Positions 33,891 through 42,953 of a DNA stretch of 64,000 nt are shown in pieces (positions within the stretch are counted from its first letter, which is position 1; every line of letters starts with the position of its first letter). The notes below the pieces were generated by a model that was given only the letters and a program-made list of their open reading frames with translations, was not told the origin of the DNA and did not search any database. Source of the DNA: Rhizomonospora bruguierae. Lineage in GTDB: Bacteria > Actinomycetota > Actinomycetes > Mycobacteriales > Micromonosporaceae. Made by a program: the position numbers and the translations under genes. The DNA lies in contig NZ_BBQH01000011.1 of assembly GCF_018397995.1 (NCBI RefSeq), positions 62,001-126,000 on the forward strand, in the 5' to 3' direction.

Positions 33891-35130
33891 GCAGCCACGC
33901 GCCGCGCTCGGCGCCACGGGAACCCTGCGGCTGCCCGCACGGGTGCACTTCGGCTACGGCGTGCGGGCCCAGTTGCCCGAGGTCGTGCGGGTACACGGCC
34001 GGCGGGTGCTGGCCGTGCTCGACCCGTTCCTCACCCGGACCCCCTACCTGCCCGACACGGTGGGCGCGCTGACCTCCGCCGGGCTCGACGTGCGGGTCTA
34101 CTCCGACATCACGCCGGAGCTGCCGGTCGACACGCTCGACGCCGCCGCCACGGTCGCCCGCGAGTACGGGGCGGACGTGATCCTGGCGATCGGTGGGGGC
34201 AGCGCCCTCGACGCGGCCAAGCTGATCGCGCTGCTGTCCACGCACGGCGGTCCGCTCAACCGGTACTACGGCGAGAACCTGGTGCCCGGCCCGGTGGTGC
34301 CGGTCGTGGCGGTGCCGACCACGGCCGGGACCGGCTCGGAGGTGACGCCGGTCGCGGTGGTCACCGACCCGGCCCGGGAGCTCAAGGTGGGCGTCTCCAG
34401 CCCGTTCCTGGTGCCGGCCGCGGCGGTCGTCGACCCGGAGCTCACCCTCGGCTCGCCGGCCACGGTGACCGCGTACTCGGGCATCGACGCGCTGGTGCAC
34501 GCGGCCGAGTCGTACACGGCCCGCGAGTTCGAGCTGGACTGGTCGGCCGCCCTGCCGGTGTTCACCGGACGCAACGCCCTCATCGAGCCGATCGCGCTGC
34601 GGGCCGCGCGCCACCTGGGTCCGTGGCTCAAGGTCGCCGTCCGGGAGCCGGCCAACCGCCGGGCCCGGCACGAGGTGGCGATGGGGTCGCTGCTGGGCGG
34701 GATCGCGTTCGGCTCGACCGGAACCCACCTGTGCCACGCCTTGCAGTATCCGATCGGGGCGCTGACCAAGACCCCGCACGGTCTCGGCACCGGCCTCATG
34801 CTGCCCTACGTCCTCGACGCGATCAGCGCCGAGGACGGGATTGCCGAGCGGGTGGCGGCCATCGGGGCCGCGCTCGACGGGATCCCGGTCACCCGGTCCT
34901 CGCCCGGGCGGACGGTGGCCCGGGTCGCCGAGCTCATCCGGGCGATCGGCGTGCCGGCGACGCTGGCCGAGATCGGGGTCACCCGCGAGCAGCTACCGCA
35001 GATCGCCGACCTGGCGTTGAAGTCGGCGCGGCTCATCGCGATCGCCCCGATCGAGCCGACCCGGGAGCGGCTGCTCGACATCCTGAACCGGGCCCGGCAC
35101 GGAGTTCTCACCGATCGGAGGGTCGCTTGA
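33874..35130 (+). CDS. iron-containing alcohol dehydrogenase
   Basis: The protein has 418 aa, group III metal-dependent ADH. The NAD loop is AIGGGSALDAAKLIAL (about 105), then AVPTTAGTGSEVTPVAVV. Metal ligands are expected in GIDALVHAAESY and in THLCHALQYPIGAL with KTPHGLGTG. The family covers ADHs and maleylacetate reductases; maleylacetate reductases are usually shorter (about 350 aa), so an ADH is more likely. The GTG start 33874 overlaps the SDR gene by 17 bp; the TTG at 33880 is a possible alternative. Confidence 0.88.
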   Translation: MGSLPEQPRAALGATGTLRLPARVHFGYGVRAQLPEVVRVHGRRVLAVLDPFLTRTPYLPDTVGALTSAGLDVRVYSDITPELPVDTLDAAATVAREYGADVILAIGGGSALDAAKLIALLSTHGGPLNRYYGENLVPGPVVPVVAVPTTAGTGSEVTPVAVVTDPARELKVGVSSPFLVPAAAVVDPELTLGSPATVTAYSGIDALVHAAESYTAREFELDWSAALPVFTGRNALIEPIALRAARHLGPWLKVAVREPANRRARHEVAMGSLLGGIAFGSTGTHLCHALQYPIGALTKTPHGLGTGLMLPYVLDAISAEDGIAERVAAIGAALDGIPVTRSSPGRTVARVAELIRAIGVPATLAEIGVTREQLPQIADLALKSARLIAIAPIEPTRERLLDILNRARHGVLTDRRVA

Positions 35131-36554
35131 ACCTGCTGACAGACCTGTTCATCGACGGGCGGTGGCGGCCCGGCTCGGCCGGCCGCCGCTTCGACGTCAT
35201 CGACCCGGCCGACTCTTCGACGATCGGCCGCTTCGCGATCGCGACCGAGCGGGACTGCCTGGACGCGGTCGACGCGGCGGCCGCCGCCCAGCCCGGATGG
35301 GCGGCCACCGCTGCGCGCGAGCGCAGCGAGCTGCTGCGCGCGGCGTACGAGATCCTCACCGACGAGCTCGAGGTGTTCGCGGAGATCATGGTCCGCGAGA
35401 ACGGCAAGTCGTGGGCGGACGCCATCGGGGAAGCCACCTACGCCAAGGAGTTCTTCCGCTGGTTCGCCGAGGAGGCGGTGCGGGTGCCGGGCGACTACCG
35501 GCTCTCCCCGTCCGGCGACAAGCGCATCATCGTGGACCGGCAACCGATCGGCGTGTCGCTGCTCATCACCCCCTGGAACTTCCCGGCCGCGATGGCCACG
35601 CGCAAGCTCGGCCCGGCGCTGGCCGCCGGCTGCACCACGATCCTCAAACCGGCCCGGGAGACGCCGCTCACCGCGGCGTACGTCGTCGAGGTGCTGCGCC
35701 GGGTCGGCGTACCGCCCGGCGTGGTCAACCTGGTCACCCCGGTGCCGACCGGTCCGCTGGTCAAGCTGATGCTCGACCGGCCCGAGGTCCGCAAGCTCTC
35801 GTTCACCGGCTCCACCGAGGTCGGGCGGGACCTGTTGCACGCGTGCGCCGACACCGTGGTGAGCGCGTCGATGGAGCTCGGCGGGAACGCCCCGCTCATC
35901 GTGCTGCCGGGAGCCGACCTGGACGAGGCGGTCGCCGGTGCGCTGCTGGCGAAGATGCGCAACGGGGGCTCGGCGTGCACCGCGGCCAACCGGTTCTACG
36001 TGCACAGTTCGATACACGACGAGTTCGTTCGCCGGATGGATGCCGCGCTGGCCGAGGTGTCGGTCGGTTCGGGGCTGGACCGCTCGAACGACCTCGGTGC
36101 CCTGGTCTCCGTGGCCGAGCGCGACAAGATCGCGTCCCTTGTGGACGCGGCGGTGGTCGACGGGGCGACGGTGGTGCGGGGCGGCCGGGCGTCGGCCGAG
36201 GGCGCGTTCTACGACGCGACGCTGCTCACCGACGTCCGGCACGGCTCGACCATCAACGTCACGGAGATCTTCGGACCGGTCACCGCGGTGGTCCGGTTCG
36301 ACCACGTCGACGAGGCCGTCCGGATGGCCAACGACACCGTGTACGGGCTGATGGCGTACGTGTTCGGCGAGGAGCGGGAGGCCATCGGCGTCGCCCGCCG
36401 CCTCGAGGCCGGAATGGTGGCCGTGAACCGGGGCGTGGTCAGTGACCCGGCCGCCCCGTTCGGCGGCGTCAAACAGAGCGGTCTCGGCCGCGAAGGCAGT
36501 TCGGAAGGCATCCTGGAATTTCTCGAGGAGAAGTACATCGCACTGACCGCGTGA
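35127..36554 (+). CDS. aldehyde dehydrogenase (succinate-semialdehyde dehydrogenase-like)
   Basis: The protein has 475 aa. The unusual start TTG 35127 is supported by CGGAGGG 3-4 bp upstream and a TTGA overlap with the Fe-ADH stop. Key residues are the TPWNFP loop (about 149), SFTGSTEVGRDLL, the general base Glu in SMELGGNAP (about 250), the catalytic Cys in NGGSACTAANRF (about 286) and EIFGPVTAVV. The whole resembles GabD-type succinate-semialdehyde dehydrogenases. It ends the operon at a clear hairpin. It would turn an aldehyde from the aldolase or Fe-ADH step into an acid for central metabolism. Confidence 0.92.
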   Translation: MNLLTDLFIDGRWRPGSAGRRFDVIDPADSSTIGRFAIATERDCLDAVDAAAAAQPGWAATAARERSELLRAAYEILTDELEVFAEIMVRENGKSWADAIGEATYAKEFFRWFAEEAVRVPGDYRLSPSGDKRIIVDRQPIGVSLLITPWNFPAAMATRKLGPALAAGCTTILKPARETPLTAAYVVEVLRRVGVPPGVVNLVTPVPTGPLVKLMLDRPEVRKLSFTGSTEVGRDLLHACADTVVSASMELGGNAPLIVLPGADLDEAVAGALLAKMRNGGSACTAANRFYVHSSIHDEFVRRMDAALAEVSVGSGLDRSNDLGALVSVAERDKIASLVDAAVVDGATVVRGGRASAEGAFYDATLLTDVRHGSTINVTEIFGPVTAVVRFDHVDEAVRMANDTVYGLMAYVFGEEREAIGVARRLEAGMVAVNRGVVSDPAAPFGGVKQSGLGREGSSEGILEFLEEKYIALTA

Positions 36555-36632
36555 CAATTTAACGCGCCGCCTTTCGCCATTTCACGCCACCGGATGGCGG
36601 GCGTAGCTGTGCCTTTTCCTGCCCGGAACATT

Positions 36633-36666
36633 GCCGGCCAGGCGGATCCCGTCCGCCCTGGCCGGC
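36633..36666 (+). terminator. hairpin terminator of the catabolic operon
   Basis: GCCGGCCAGG-CGGA and TCCG-CCCTGGCCGGC form a 14-bp stem with one bulged base and a short loop, followed by CCTCTTCG. It lies 79 bp after the ALDH stop. The rest of the 302-bp gap up to 36856 holds the promoter region of the next gene; I see no gene in it. Confidence 0.7.
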
Positions 36667-36856
36667 CCTCTTCGTTGTGGGCACGGCGCCCGCGCTCGGC
36701 GATGTTCATCTACTGAAATACGTCTACCGCTATGCGAACATTTCCAGTACGTTTCCAGCATCGCCTCCACCTTCCAGAGATGGCGATGTCCCGGTCCCCA
36801 TCACATTCACGCGGAACGGCTTCCGCACACGACGGGAAAGAGAAGGGGATACATCC

Positions 36857-39412
36857 ATGAAACTAGCGAGAGGAGCGGCGGCGCTTGCCCTGGTCGCCGC
36901 GCTAGGTCTGAGCTTGCAAGCGCCGCCGAAACCGGCGGCCGCGGCCGCGGCGGCGGCCCCGACGATCAGCGAGTTGGCCCGCGATCTGGAGCGGGTCGAG
37001 TCGCTGCGTGAGATCAAGGATGTCCAGCGCACGTACGCGCACTTAGCCCAGTTCGGGCGGTGGGCGGACATGGCGGCGCTGTTCGCCGACGACGGCGCCC
37101 TGCAGTGGGGGACGTCGGGCCTCGACGCCGGCCCGCCGGTGGTCGGGCGGGCGGCCATCAAGACGTGGCTGGAGACCGACGCCGGCGCCATGGACGGCAT
37201 CAAGCCGGGCTCGCTGCACACGGTCATCATCGACGAGCCCCTGATCAACCTCTCGGTCGACGGCCGGAGCGCGAAGGGCCGCTGGAACGGGCTGCGCTTC
37301 CTCGGCGACGGCCAGGGCCAGGCCCGGATCGAGGGCGGCATCTACGAGAACCAGTACGTCCTCGACGGCGACCAGTGGCGGATCTCGCTGCTGCGCTACT
37401 ACCCGCTCTACGCCGGCACGTACGCCGACGGCTGGCGCAACGTCGGCGGTTCGCTGCCGATCGTTCCCTACCACTTCACGCCCGACGAGGCCGGCATCCC
37501 GATCCCGCCGGCCGAGGGCGCCGCTCCGGCCACCACGGCGACCGTCGCTCAGGTGGCGAACCGGATCGACCGCCTCAACAACGAGGACGAGGTCCGCAAC
37601 CTCCAGCACGCCTACGGCTACTACGTGGACGAGCGCATGTGGACGGACGTGGTCGACCTGTTCACCGCCGACGCCACGCTCGGCATCGACAACGTCGGGG
37701 TCTACCACGGCCCGGCCGGCGTCCGCCGGGCGATGGAGCGGATGGGGCCGGAGAACCTCGCGCAGGGCATCCTCAACAACCGCATCCAGTTCGACACGAT
37801 CGTCGACGTGAACCCGAACGGGCGGGAGGCGACCGCCCGCGGGATCGAGCTCGCGATGGTGGGCGACGCCAACACCCGGGCGGCGTCCTGGGAGTTCACG
37901 GTCTTCCGCAACCGCTTCGTCAAGGAGAACGGGCTGTGGAAGATCAAGGACATGAACCTCACCCCGCTGGTCATCGCCGACTACGCGACCGGGTGGGGTA
38001 ACGGCGGTACCGCGCCGGCGGCGACCGGCGTGCCAGCCTTCCTGGACGTCGACGGGCGCAGCTCCCAGCCGGTGCCCGGCATCGCCTCGACCACCGACCC
38101 GACCGACCTCAAGCGGCGCCTGGGCCGCTCGTCGGCCTTCGACGGCGCCGAGAACGTCTCGATGGCCTACTCCGCCTACCTGGACGACCTGCGCATCCTG
38201 GAAATGTCACAGATCCACGCGGCGGCCGGCCACAAGCTGTCGCCGTTCGCCGGCTGGTTCCAGGGCCCGGCGCGCATCCTGCAGGCCGGGGTCACGGTCT
38301 ACGGGACCAACCCGCCGACGGTACGCGGCAGCCTGTCCATGCACTGGCGCCCGCAGCCGGTGGTCTCGGTGTCGCAGGACGGCCGGTCGGCCACGCTGCG
38401 CGCCCGCCTGTTGCAGCCGCGCACGTCGAACACCTCCGCCGGCACCTTCAACGGCGCCATGTACAACGACGAGTTCGTCCTGGAGAACGGCATCTGGCGG
38501 ATCTGGAGCCTGACCATCGACGAGTTCTACTGGCAGTCGGTCAACTGGGCCGGCGGCTGGGCGGCGGCCAACCCGCGTGACCCCAGCCTGCCCGACCCGG
38601 GGCCGAGCTCGCTGGTCACCCTGTATCCCCCGGACGTCCTGCTCAGCGCCGTGGGCGAGCGGTCCCGGGGCTTCCAGGGCGGCTCCCCCCGCTACATCGC
38701 CTGGCCCGGCATCGTGCCGATGTGGTTCCACTACCGCAACCCGGTCAGCGGGCGCCTGCCCACCTACTACTGGCCCGATTGCGCACCGTGCGCCGTGCGG
38801 CCCGACTGGAAGCTGACCGCGCACGGCTACCAGAAGCCGCCGACCGGCCCATCCCTGGTGACGGCGACGTCGGCCCCGACCGGCTGGGGCACCGCCGCCA
38901 CCGTGACCGTCACCGTCAGCGCGGGCCCGGATGAACCGCTGACCGGTCCGATCCGGCTCGGCGAGGGCACCACGACCCTCGGCACCGGCACGCTCACCAA
39001 CGGCAAGGCCACCATCACCCTCCCGGCCGGCCTGCCCGGCGGCACCCACACGGTGACCGTGTCCTACCCCGGCAGCGACAGTCTCGCTCCGGGCCAGACG
39101 ACGGTGACCGTCACGGTGAACCTCCCGGCCAGCTGGAAGGCGTCCACCACCTACGACACGGGTGACCAGGTGACGCACAACGGGAAGGTCTACGTAGCCG
39201 GCTGGTACAGCAAGAACCAGGCTCCAGGGGACCCCTACGGCGCCTGGCAGGAACTGGCCATGACCCTGGACGGCACCACCGTCTGGACCCCGTCACGCGT
39301 ATTTGACACCGGCGACCGGGTCACCCACGACGGCCAGCTCTACGAGGCCAAGTGGTGGACCCGCAACCAGCAACCAGGCGACCAGTACGGCCCCTGGAAG
39401 CCCATCTCCTGA
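36857..39412 (+). CDS. secreted protein: three SnoaL/NTF2-like modules, Ig-like module, two chitin-binding-type modules
   Basis: The protein has 851 aa. ATG 36857 follows GAGAAGGGG and begins a Sec signal (KLARGAAALALVAALGLSLQ, cleaved near residue 33). Three SnoaL-like regions follow at about 40-195 (VQRTYAHLAQFGRWADMAAL), 225-380 (YGYYVDERMWTDVVDLFTAD) and 430-580 (YSAYLDDLRILEMSQIHAAA). An Ig-like repeat spans about 670-760 (PGGTHTVTVSYPGSDSLAPG). Two CBM5/12-type modules end the protein (YDTGDQVTHNGKVYVAGWYS and FDTGDRVTHDGQLYEAKWWT). It probably binds or modifies a steroid-like or polyketide ligand outside the cell while attached to chitin or wall polymer. Function unproven. Confidence 0.8.
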   Translation: MKLARGAAALALVAALGLSLQAPPKPAAAAAAAAPTISELARDLERVESLREIKDVQRTYAHLAQFGRWADMAALFADDGALQWGTSGLDAGPPVVGRAAIKTWLETDAGAMDGIKPGSLHTVIIDEPLINLSVDGRSAKGRWNGLRFLGDGQGQARIEGGIYENQYVLDGDQWRISLLRYYPLYAGTYADGWRNVGGSLPIVPYHFTPDEAGIPIPPAEGAAPATTATVAQVANRIDRLNNEDEVRNLQHAYGYYVDERMWTDVVDLFTADATLGIDNVGVYHGPAGVRRAMERMGPENLAQGILNNRIQFDTIVDVNPNGREATARGIELAMVGDANTRAASWEFTVFRNRFVKENGLWKIKDMNLTPLVIADYATGWGNGGTAPAATGVPAFLDVDGRSSQPVPGIASTTDPTDLKRRLGRSSAFDGAENVSMAYSAYLDDLRILEMSQIHAAAGHKLSPFAGWFQGPARILQAGVTVYGTNPPTVRGSLSMHWRPQPVVSVSQDGRSATLRARLLQPRTSNTSAGTFNGAMYNDEFVLENGIWRIWSLTIDEFYWQSVNWAGGWAAANPRDPSLPDPGPSSLVTLYPPDVLLSAVGERSRGFQGGSPRYIAWPGIVPMWFHYRNPVSGRLPTYYWPDCAPCAVRPDWKLTAHGYQKPPTGPSLVTATSAPTGWGTAATVTVTVSAGPDEPLTGPIRLGEGTTTLGTGTLTNGKATITLPAGLPGGTHTVTVSYPGSDSLAPGQTTVTVTVNLPASWKASTTYDTGDQVTHNGKVYVAGWYSKNQAPGDPYGAWQELAMTLDGTTVWTPSRVFDTGDRVTHDGQLYEAKWWTRNQQPGDQYGPWKPIS

Positions 39413-39430
39413 CACCACCTGACAACCACC

Positions 39431-39466
39431 GCGCGGCCCGGGATCCAGGCGGATCCCGGGCCGCGC
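39431..39466 (+). terminator. perfect 16-bp hairpin terminator
   Basis: GCGCGGCCCGGGATCC and its exact complement are separated by only AGGC. It lies 18 bp after the stop of the secreted protein gene. Confidence 0.85.
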
Positions 39467-39654
39467 CCGTGGCTGGAGTGACGGCGGTCCGGGCGTCACC
39501 CGAACGGCGTAGGCCGATCATCCATAACGCCCGGGTATGAGCGGAAGCTCAGGTTTACCCCGGTACGCGCCTCGGTACCCCGGCGGGGTTCACGCCCATC
39601 AACGAGCCTGGCCGACGCGGGGACACGCCGCCCGACGCCGGAAGGGACGCCAGG

Positions 39655-41268
39655 ATGCGCGACGCGCACCCCTACCTTCCCCAGCCGCCGAACGAGCACG
39701 AGAAGTACGGCTACTTCACCGAGCGCCGTGGGGGCGCCGGTCGGTGGCTGCTCGGCTGGCTGCTGGTGGCCGCCCTCGCCGTGGCGTACGGCTACCTGCG
39801 GGTCGCCACCGAGGCCCCGTGGACCACACCCGCGTTGCTCCTCCTCCCCCTGGTGATGCTGCCGGTGGCGCTCGGCGCCGGGCTGGTGGCGCACCGGCCC
39901 CGCACCGGACTGGGCCGCCACCGCGTGATCCTGGCCGGATATCGGTGGGACACGGCGGACACGGTGGACATCTGGGTGCCGGCCGACGGCGAACCGCTCG
40001 CGGCGCTGCGCAACACCTGCCGGGCGGTCGCGGACCTCCGCTGGCACGCGCCGATCATGCGGTACCTGCTGGACGACGGCCCCGTGCGGCCCGAGGTGGA
40101 ACGGCTGGCGCTGGAGCACGGGTTCGTCTACGTGCGCCGCCGGGAGCCGGCGCCCGGTGGCCCGATCCGCGAGGGCGAGCGCGGCTGGCTGGGCCGGACC
40201 GGCAACCTGATCAACGGGTTCGACGCCTCGATGGGCCGGTACGGCGTGGTGTTCGACGCCGGCGTGGCGCCCCGCCCGGACTTCCTCTGGGAGACGGTTC
40301 CGTACCTCCAGGTGTACCGGCGCACCGCGGTGGTCCAGACGGCGCCGCGCTGCGGCGTGGATCCCTGGCTGAACTACGCGCAGCGGGCGGCCGGCACCCT
40401 TCAGGAGTTCTTCTTCAAGTGGCTCCAGCCCGCCCGGGACGGGTGGCGGGCGGCGACCCCGGTCGGCACCAACGTGGTGTACCGGCGGGAGGCGGTACGC
40501 GCGGTCGGCGGCTTCGCCCGGGTACCGCAGGGCGAGGACGTGACCACCGCCGTGCTGCTGCCCGCCGGCGGCTGGGAGACCCGGTACGTGCCGCTGGTGC
40601 TGGCCAAGGGGGTGGCGCCGGACAGCTGGCCGGAGATCGCCGACGAGCGGACGCGGCGGTGCCGGGCGGCGCTGCTGCTGACCACCGACAAGCGGTTCCA
40701 GCGGACCCGGCTCGGCTGGCGGGCGCGGGCGGCGCACTGGGTCACGTTCCTGTCCTACCTGGCCTCGGCGGGGCTGCTGTTCACCGTGCCGTTCCCGGTG
40801 CTGGCCACGGTGTGGGGCTTCCCGGAGCGGGTGCTGCCGGACGCCTACCTGCCGCTGGTACCGGCGATGCTCGCCGCCGTGGCGGCGGTACCGCTGCTGG
40901 CCCGGGGCGGCCGACTCGCCGTCCTGCGGCTGTGCCTGATCAACTCGGCCTGCCACGCGGTCGCCCTCGCCGACGCCCTGCGCGCCCGGGTGGGGCAATC
41001 GCCGCGGCGGGTGTCCCGCCTGCTGCGCGGCTGGATCGTGGTGACCCAGGTCGCGCTCTGGACGGGAATCGCGGTCCGGCTGCCCGAACACGGCCCCGGC
41101 CCGCTGTGGGGCGCCATCGTGCTGGCCGGGATCCAGCTCTACGTCGTCGCGCCGCTACTCGCCCCCGCGCACGGCATCCGGCCCGCGACGGCGCCCGCCC
41201 ACGAGACGGCCGAGCCCATCACCGTCCCCCTGCCCCAGCTCGCCCTGACCGGCGGGCGGCCGGCGTGA
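39655..41268 (+). CDS. cellulose-synthase-like GT2 membrane protein with degenerate active site
   Basis: The protein has 537 aa. Two N-terminal membrane segments (WLLGWLLVAALAVAYGYL; PALLLLPLVMLPVALGAG), a cytosolic GT2-like domain of about 270 residues and several C-terminal segments give the BcsA/CslA layout. First Asp region VDIWVPADGEPLAALRNTC and YLLDDGPVRPEVERL are present. The D-x-D, normally DADH, reads FDAGVAPRPDFL; TED reads GED (VPQGEDVTTAVLL); Q-x-x-R-W is replaced by RTRRCRAAL. Catalysis is therefore doubtful. It overlaps the next glycosyltransferase by GTGA, suggesting one complex or pathway. GAAGGGACG precedes ATG 39655. Confidence 0.75.
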   Translation: MRDAHPYLPQPPNEHEKYGYFTERRGGAGRWLLGWLLVAALAVAYGYLRVATEAPWTTPALLLLPLVMLPVALGAGLVAHRPRTGLGRHRVILAGYRWDTADTVDIWVPADGEPLAALRNTCRAVADLRWHAPIMRYLLDDGPVRPEVERLALEHGFVYVRRREPAPGGPIREGERGWLGRTGNLINGFDASMGRYGVVFDAGVAPRPDFLWETVPYLQVYRRTAVVQTAPRCGVDPWLNYAQRAAGTLQEFFFKWLQPARDGWRAATPVGTNVVYRREAVRAVGGFARVPQGEDVTTAVLLPAGGWETRYVPLVLAKGVAPDSWPEIADERTRRCRAALLLTTDKRFQRTRLGWRARAAHWVTFLSYLASAGLLFTVPFPVLATVWGFPERVLPDAYLPLVPAMLAAVAAVPLLARGGRLAVLRLCLINSACHAVALADALRARVGQSPRRVSRLLRGWIVVTQVALWTGIAVRLPEHGPGPLWGAIVLAGIQLYVVAPLLAPAHGIRPATAPAHETAEPITVPLPQLALTGGRPA

Positions 41269-42947
41269 GACGCCCGCGCGTCCTCGCTTGGCAGGAGGCC
41301 GTCGACACGGGCGCGCACCCCACGCCCGAGGACGAGACCGTCGTGCTGGCCCGGTTCGCCGACTGGCCGGCGGCGGTGACCGCGACGGCACCGGGGCAGA
41401 CGCGGGTGGACCCGCCGGTCCGGGTGCTGCCGGGCCGGCACGCGGCGCCGCCGCGCCTGCCCGTCCGGGTGCGCCGGTGGCTGGCCCGGGCGGGGGTGGC
41501 CGCGCCGCCCGCGCTGCTGGTCCTGGTGCTGGGCCTCGTCGGCCTCGACCAGCGGCGCATGTGGGGCGACGAGTACGCCAGCTGGTACGCGGCCACGCTG
41601 CCCTGGCACGGGCTGGCCCAACTGCTCGACCACGTGGACCGGGCGCTCACCGAGTACTACGCGTTCATGCACGTGTGGATCTCCGTGGCCGGCGACTCGC
41701 CCAGCGTGCTGCGGCTGCCCTCGGTGGTCGGGATGGCCGGCGCGGCCGGGCTCACCGCGCTGCTCGGGCGCCGGCTCGCCGGCACGCCGGCCGGCCTGCT
41801 CGCCGGCGGCATCTTCGCGCTGCTGCCCACCACCACCCGGTACGCGCAGGAGACCCGCCCGTACGCGTTCGTCATCGCCGGCGCCTTGCTGGCCACCCTG
41901 CTGCTCCTGCGGGCGATCGACCGACCGGTGTGGCCGCGCTGGATCGCGTACGCGATCGGCATGGTCGTACTCGGCTGGCTGCACCTGGTGGCGCTGCTGC
42001 TCGTCGCCGGCCACGCCGCGTTCGTCTGGCGGGCCTACCGCGCCGCGGACCGGGACGTGCGCCTGTGGAAGTTCCTCGGCGCGCTGGCGCTGGTCTTCGC
42101 CGCGGCGACCCCGCTCGCGGTGTCCGCGCACGGGCAGGCCGACGCGATCGGCTGGATCCGCGCCGACCCCGGGACCGTCCGGGACACGCCCGGGATGCTG
42201 TTCGGCACCGGGAGCCTCGCCCTGCTGATCGTCGGGCTCGGCCTGCTCGCCCCGCTGGTCGCCGCCGGCCACGCCCGCCGCGCCACGCTCCCGCTCGCCG
42301 CCTGGGCGGTACTGCCGCCGCTGCTCACCTACGTCACGTTCCCGCTGCTGCACCTGTTCCTGTACCGGTACGTGCTGTTCACGCTGCCCGCGTGGTCGCT
42401 GCTCGCCGCGATGACGGTGGTGGCGGCGGGCCGCCTGCCTTCGGCGCCCGCGGCCGGGCGGCGGGCGCTGCTGGTCGCCGCCGCCGCGGCGGTGACCCTG
42501 GCGCTGGTCGTCCGGTTCGCCGCGCCCGGCCAGGAACGGCTGCGCAGCCCGGTGCCGGCCGGGGAACCCGACCTGCACGGCGCCGCCGCCATCGTGGCCG
42601 CCGACCAGCACCCCGGCGACGCCATCTCGTTCGGCGGCACGTTCCGCCACCCGCGCACCCCGTTCCGGTACGAGTTGCGCGGGCCCCACCCGGCCGACGT
42701 GTTCCTCGCGCCGCCCGGACCGGCCATCACCGGATACCAGATGGGCGAATGCCCCGACCCGGTGCCGTGCCTCGGCGACCACCGCCGGCTATGGCTGGTC
42801 ACCACGACGTTCTCCCAGGACCCGTTCGCGGACATGCCCGGCCCCCGCTCGGTGCTGCTGCGCCGGGACTTCACGATCGTGGCCGACCACCGGCTCCGGG
42901 GGGTGCGGGTGCTGCTGCTGGTGCGTGCCGGTCGCGGAACGCCGTAG
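41265..42947 (+). CDS. GT-C membrane glycosyltransferase (GT39/GT83-like)
   Basis: The protein has 560 aa. A cytosolic head of about 75 residues is followed by many membrane segments. The first outer loop has the GT-C acidic motif MWGDEYASWY (D-E, about 96-105), as in polyprenyl-phosphate mannosyl- or arabinosyltransferases, then TRYAQETRPYAFV, also typical. The C-terminal 120 residues form an extracytoplasmic domain. GTG 41265 overlaps the stop of the GT2-like gene. It likely moves a sugar from a lipid carrier to a wall or exopolysaccharide target. It converges with the helicase gene across 6 bp. Confidence 0.82.
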   Translation: MRRPRVLAWQEAVDTGAHPTPEDETVVLARFADWPAAVTATAPGQTRVDPPVRVLPGRHAAPPRLPVRVRRWLARAGVAAPPALLVLVLGLVGLDQRRMWGDEYASWYAATLPWHGLAQLLDHVDRALTEYYAFMHVWISVAGDSPSVLRLPSVVGMAGAAGLTALLGRRLAGTPAGLLAGGIFALLPTTTRYAQETRPYAFVIAGALLATLLLLRAIDRPVWPRWIAYAIGMVVLGWLHLVALLLVAGHAAFVWRAYRAADRDVRLWKFLGALALVFAAATPLAVSAHGQADAIGWIRADPGTVRDTPGMLFGTGSLALLIVGLGLLAPLVAAGHARRATLPLAAWAVLPPLLTYVTFPLLHLFLYRYVLFTLPAWSLLAAMTVVAAGRLPSAPAAGRRALLVAAAAAVTLALVVRFAAPGQERLRSPVPAGEPDLHGAAAIVAADQHPGDAISFGGTFRHPRTPFRYELRGPHPADVFLAPPGPAITGYQMGECPDPVPCLGDHRRLWLVTTTFSQDPFADMPGPRSVLLRRDFTIVADHRLRGVRVLLLVRAGRGTP

Positions 42948-42953
42948 CCCGCG

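Noticed and set aside
33874-35130. Maleylacetate reductase of aromatic degradation
   Set aside because: The protein is longer than that family usually is, and no dioxygenase or hydroxyquinol gene is in the island, so a general Fe-ADH is the safer call.
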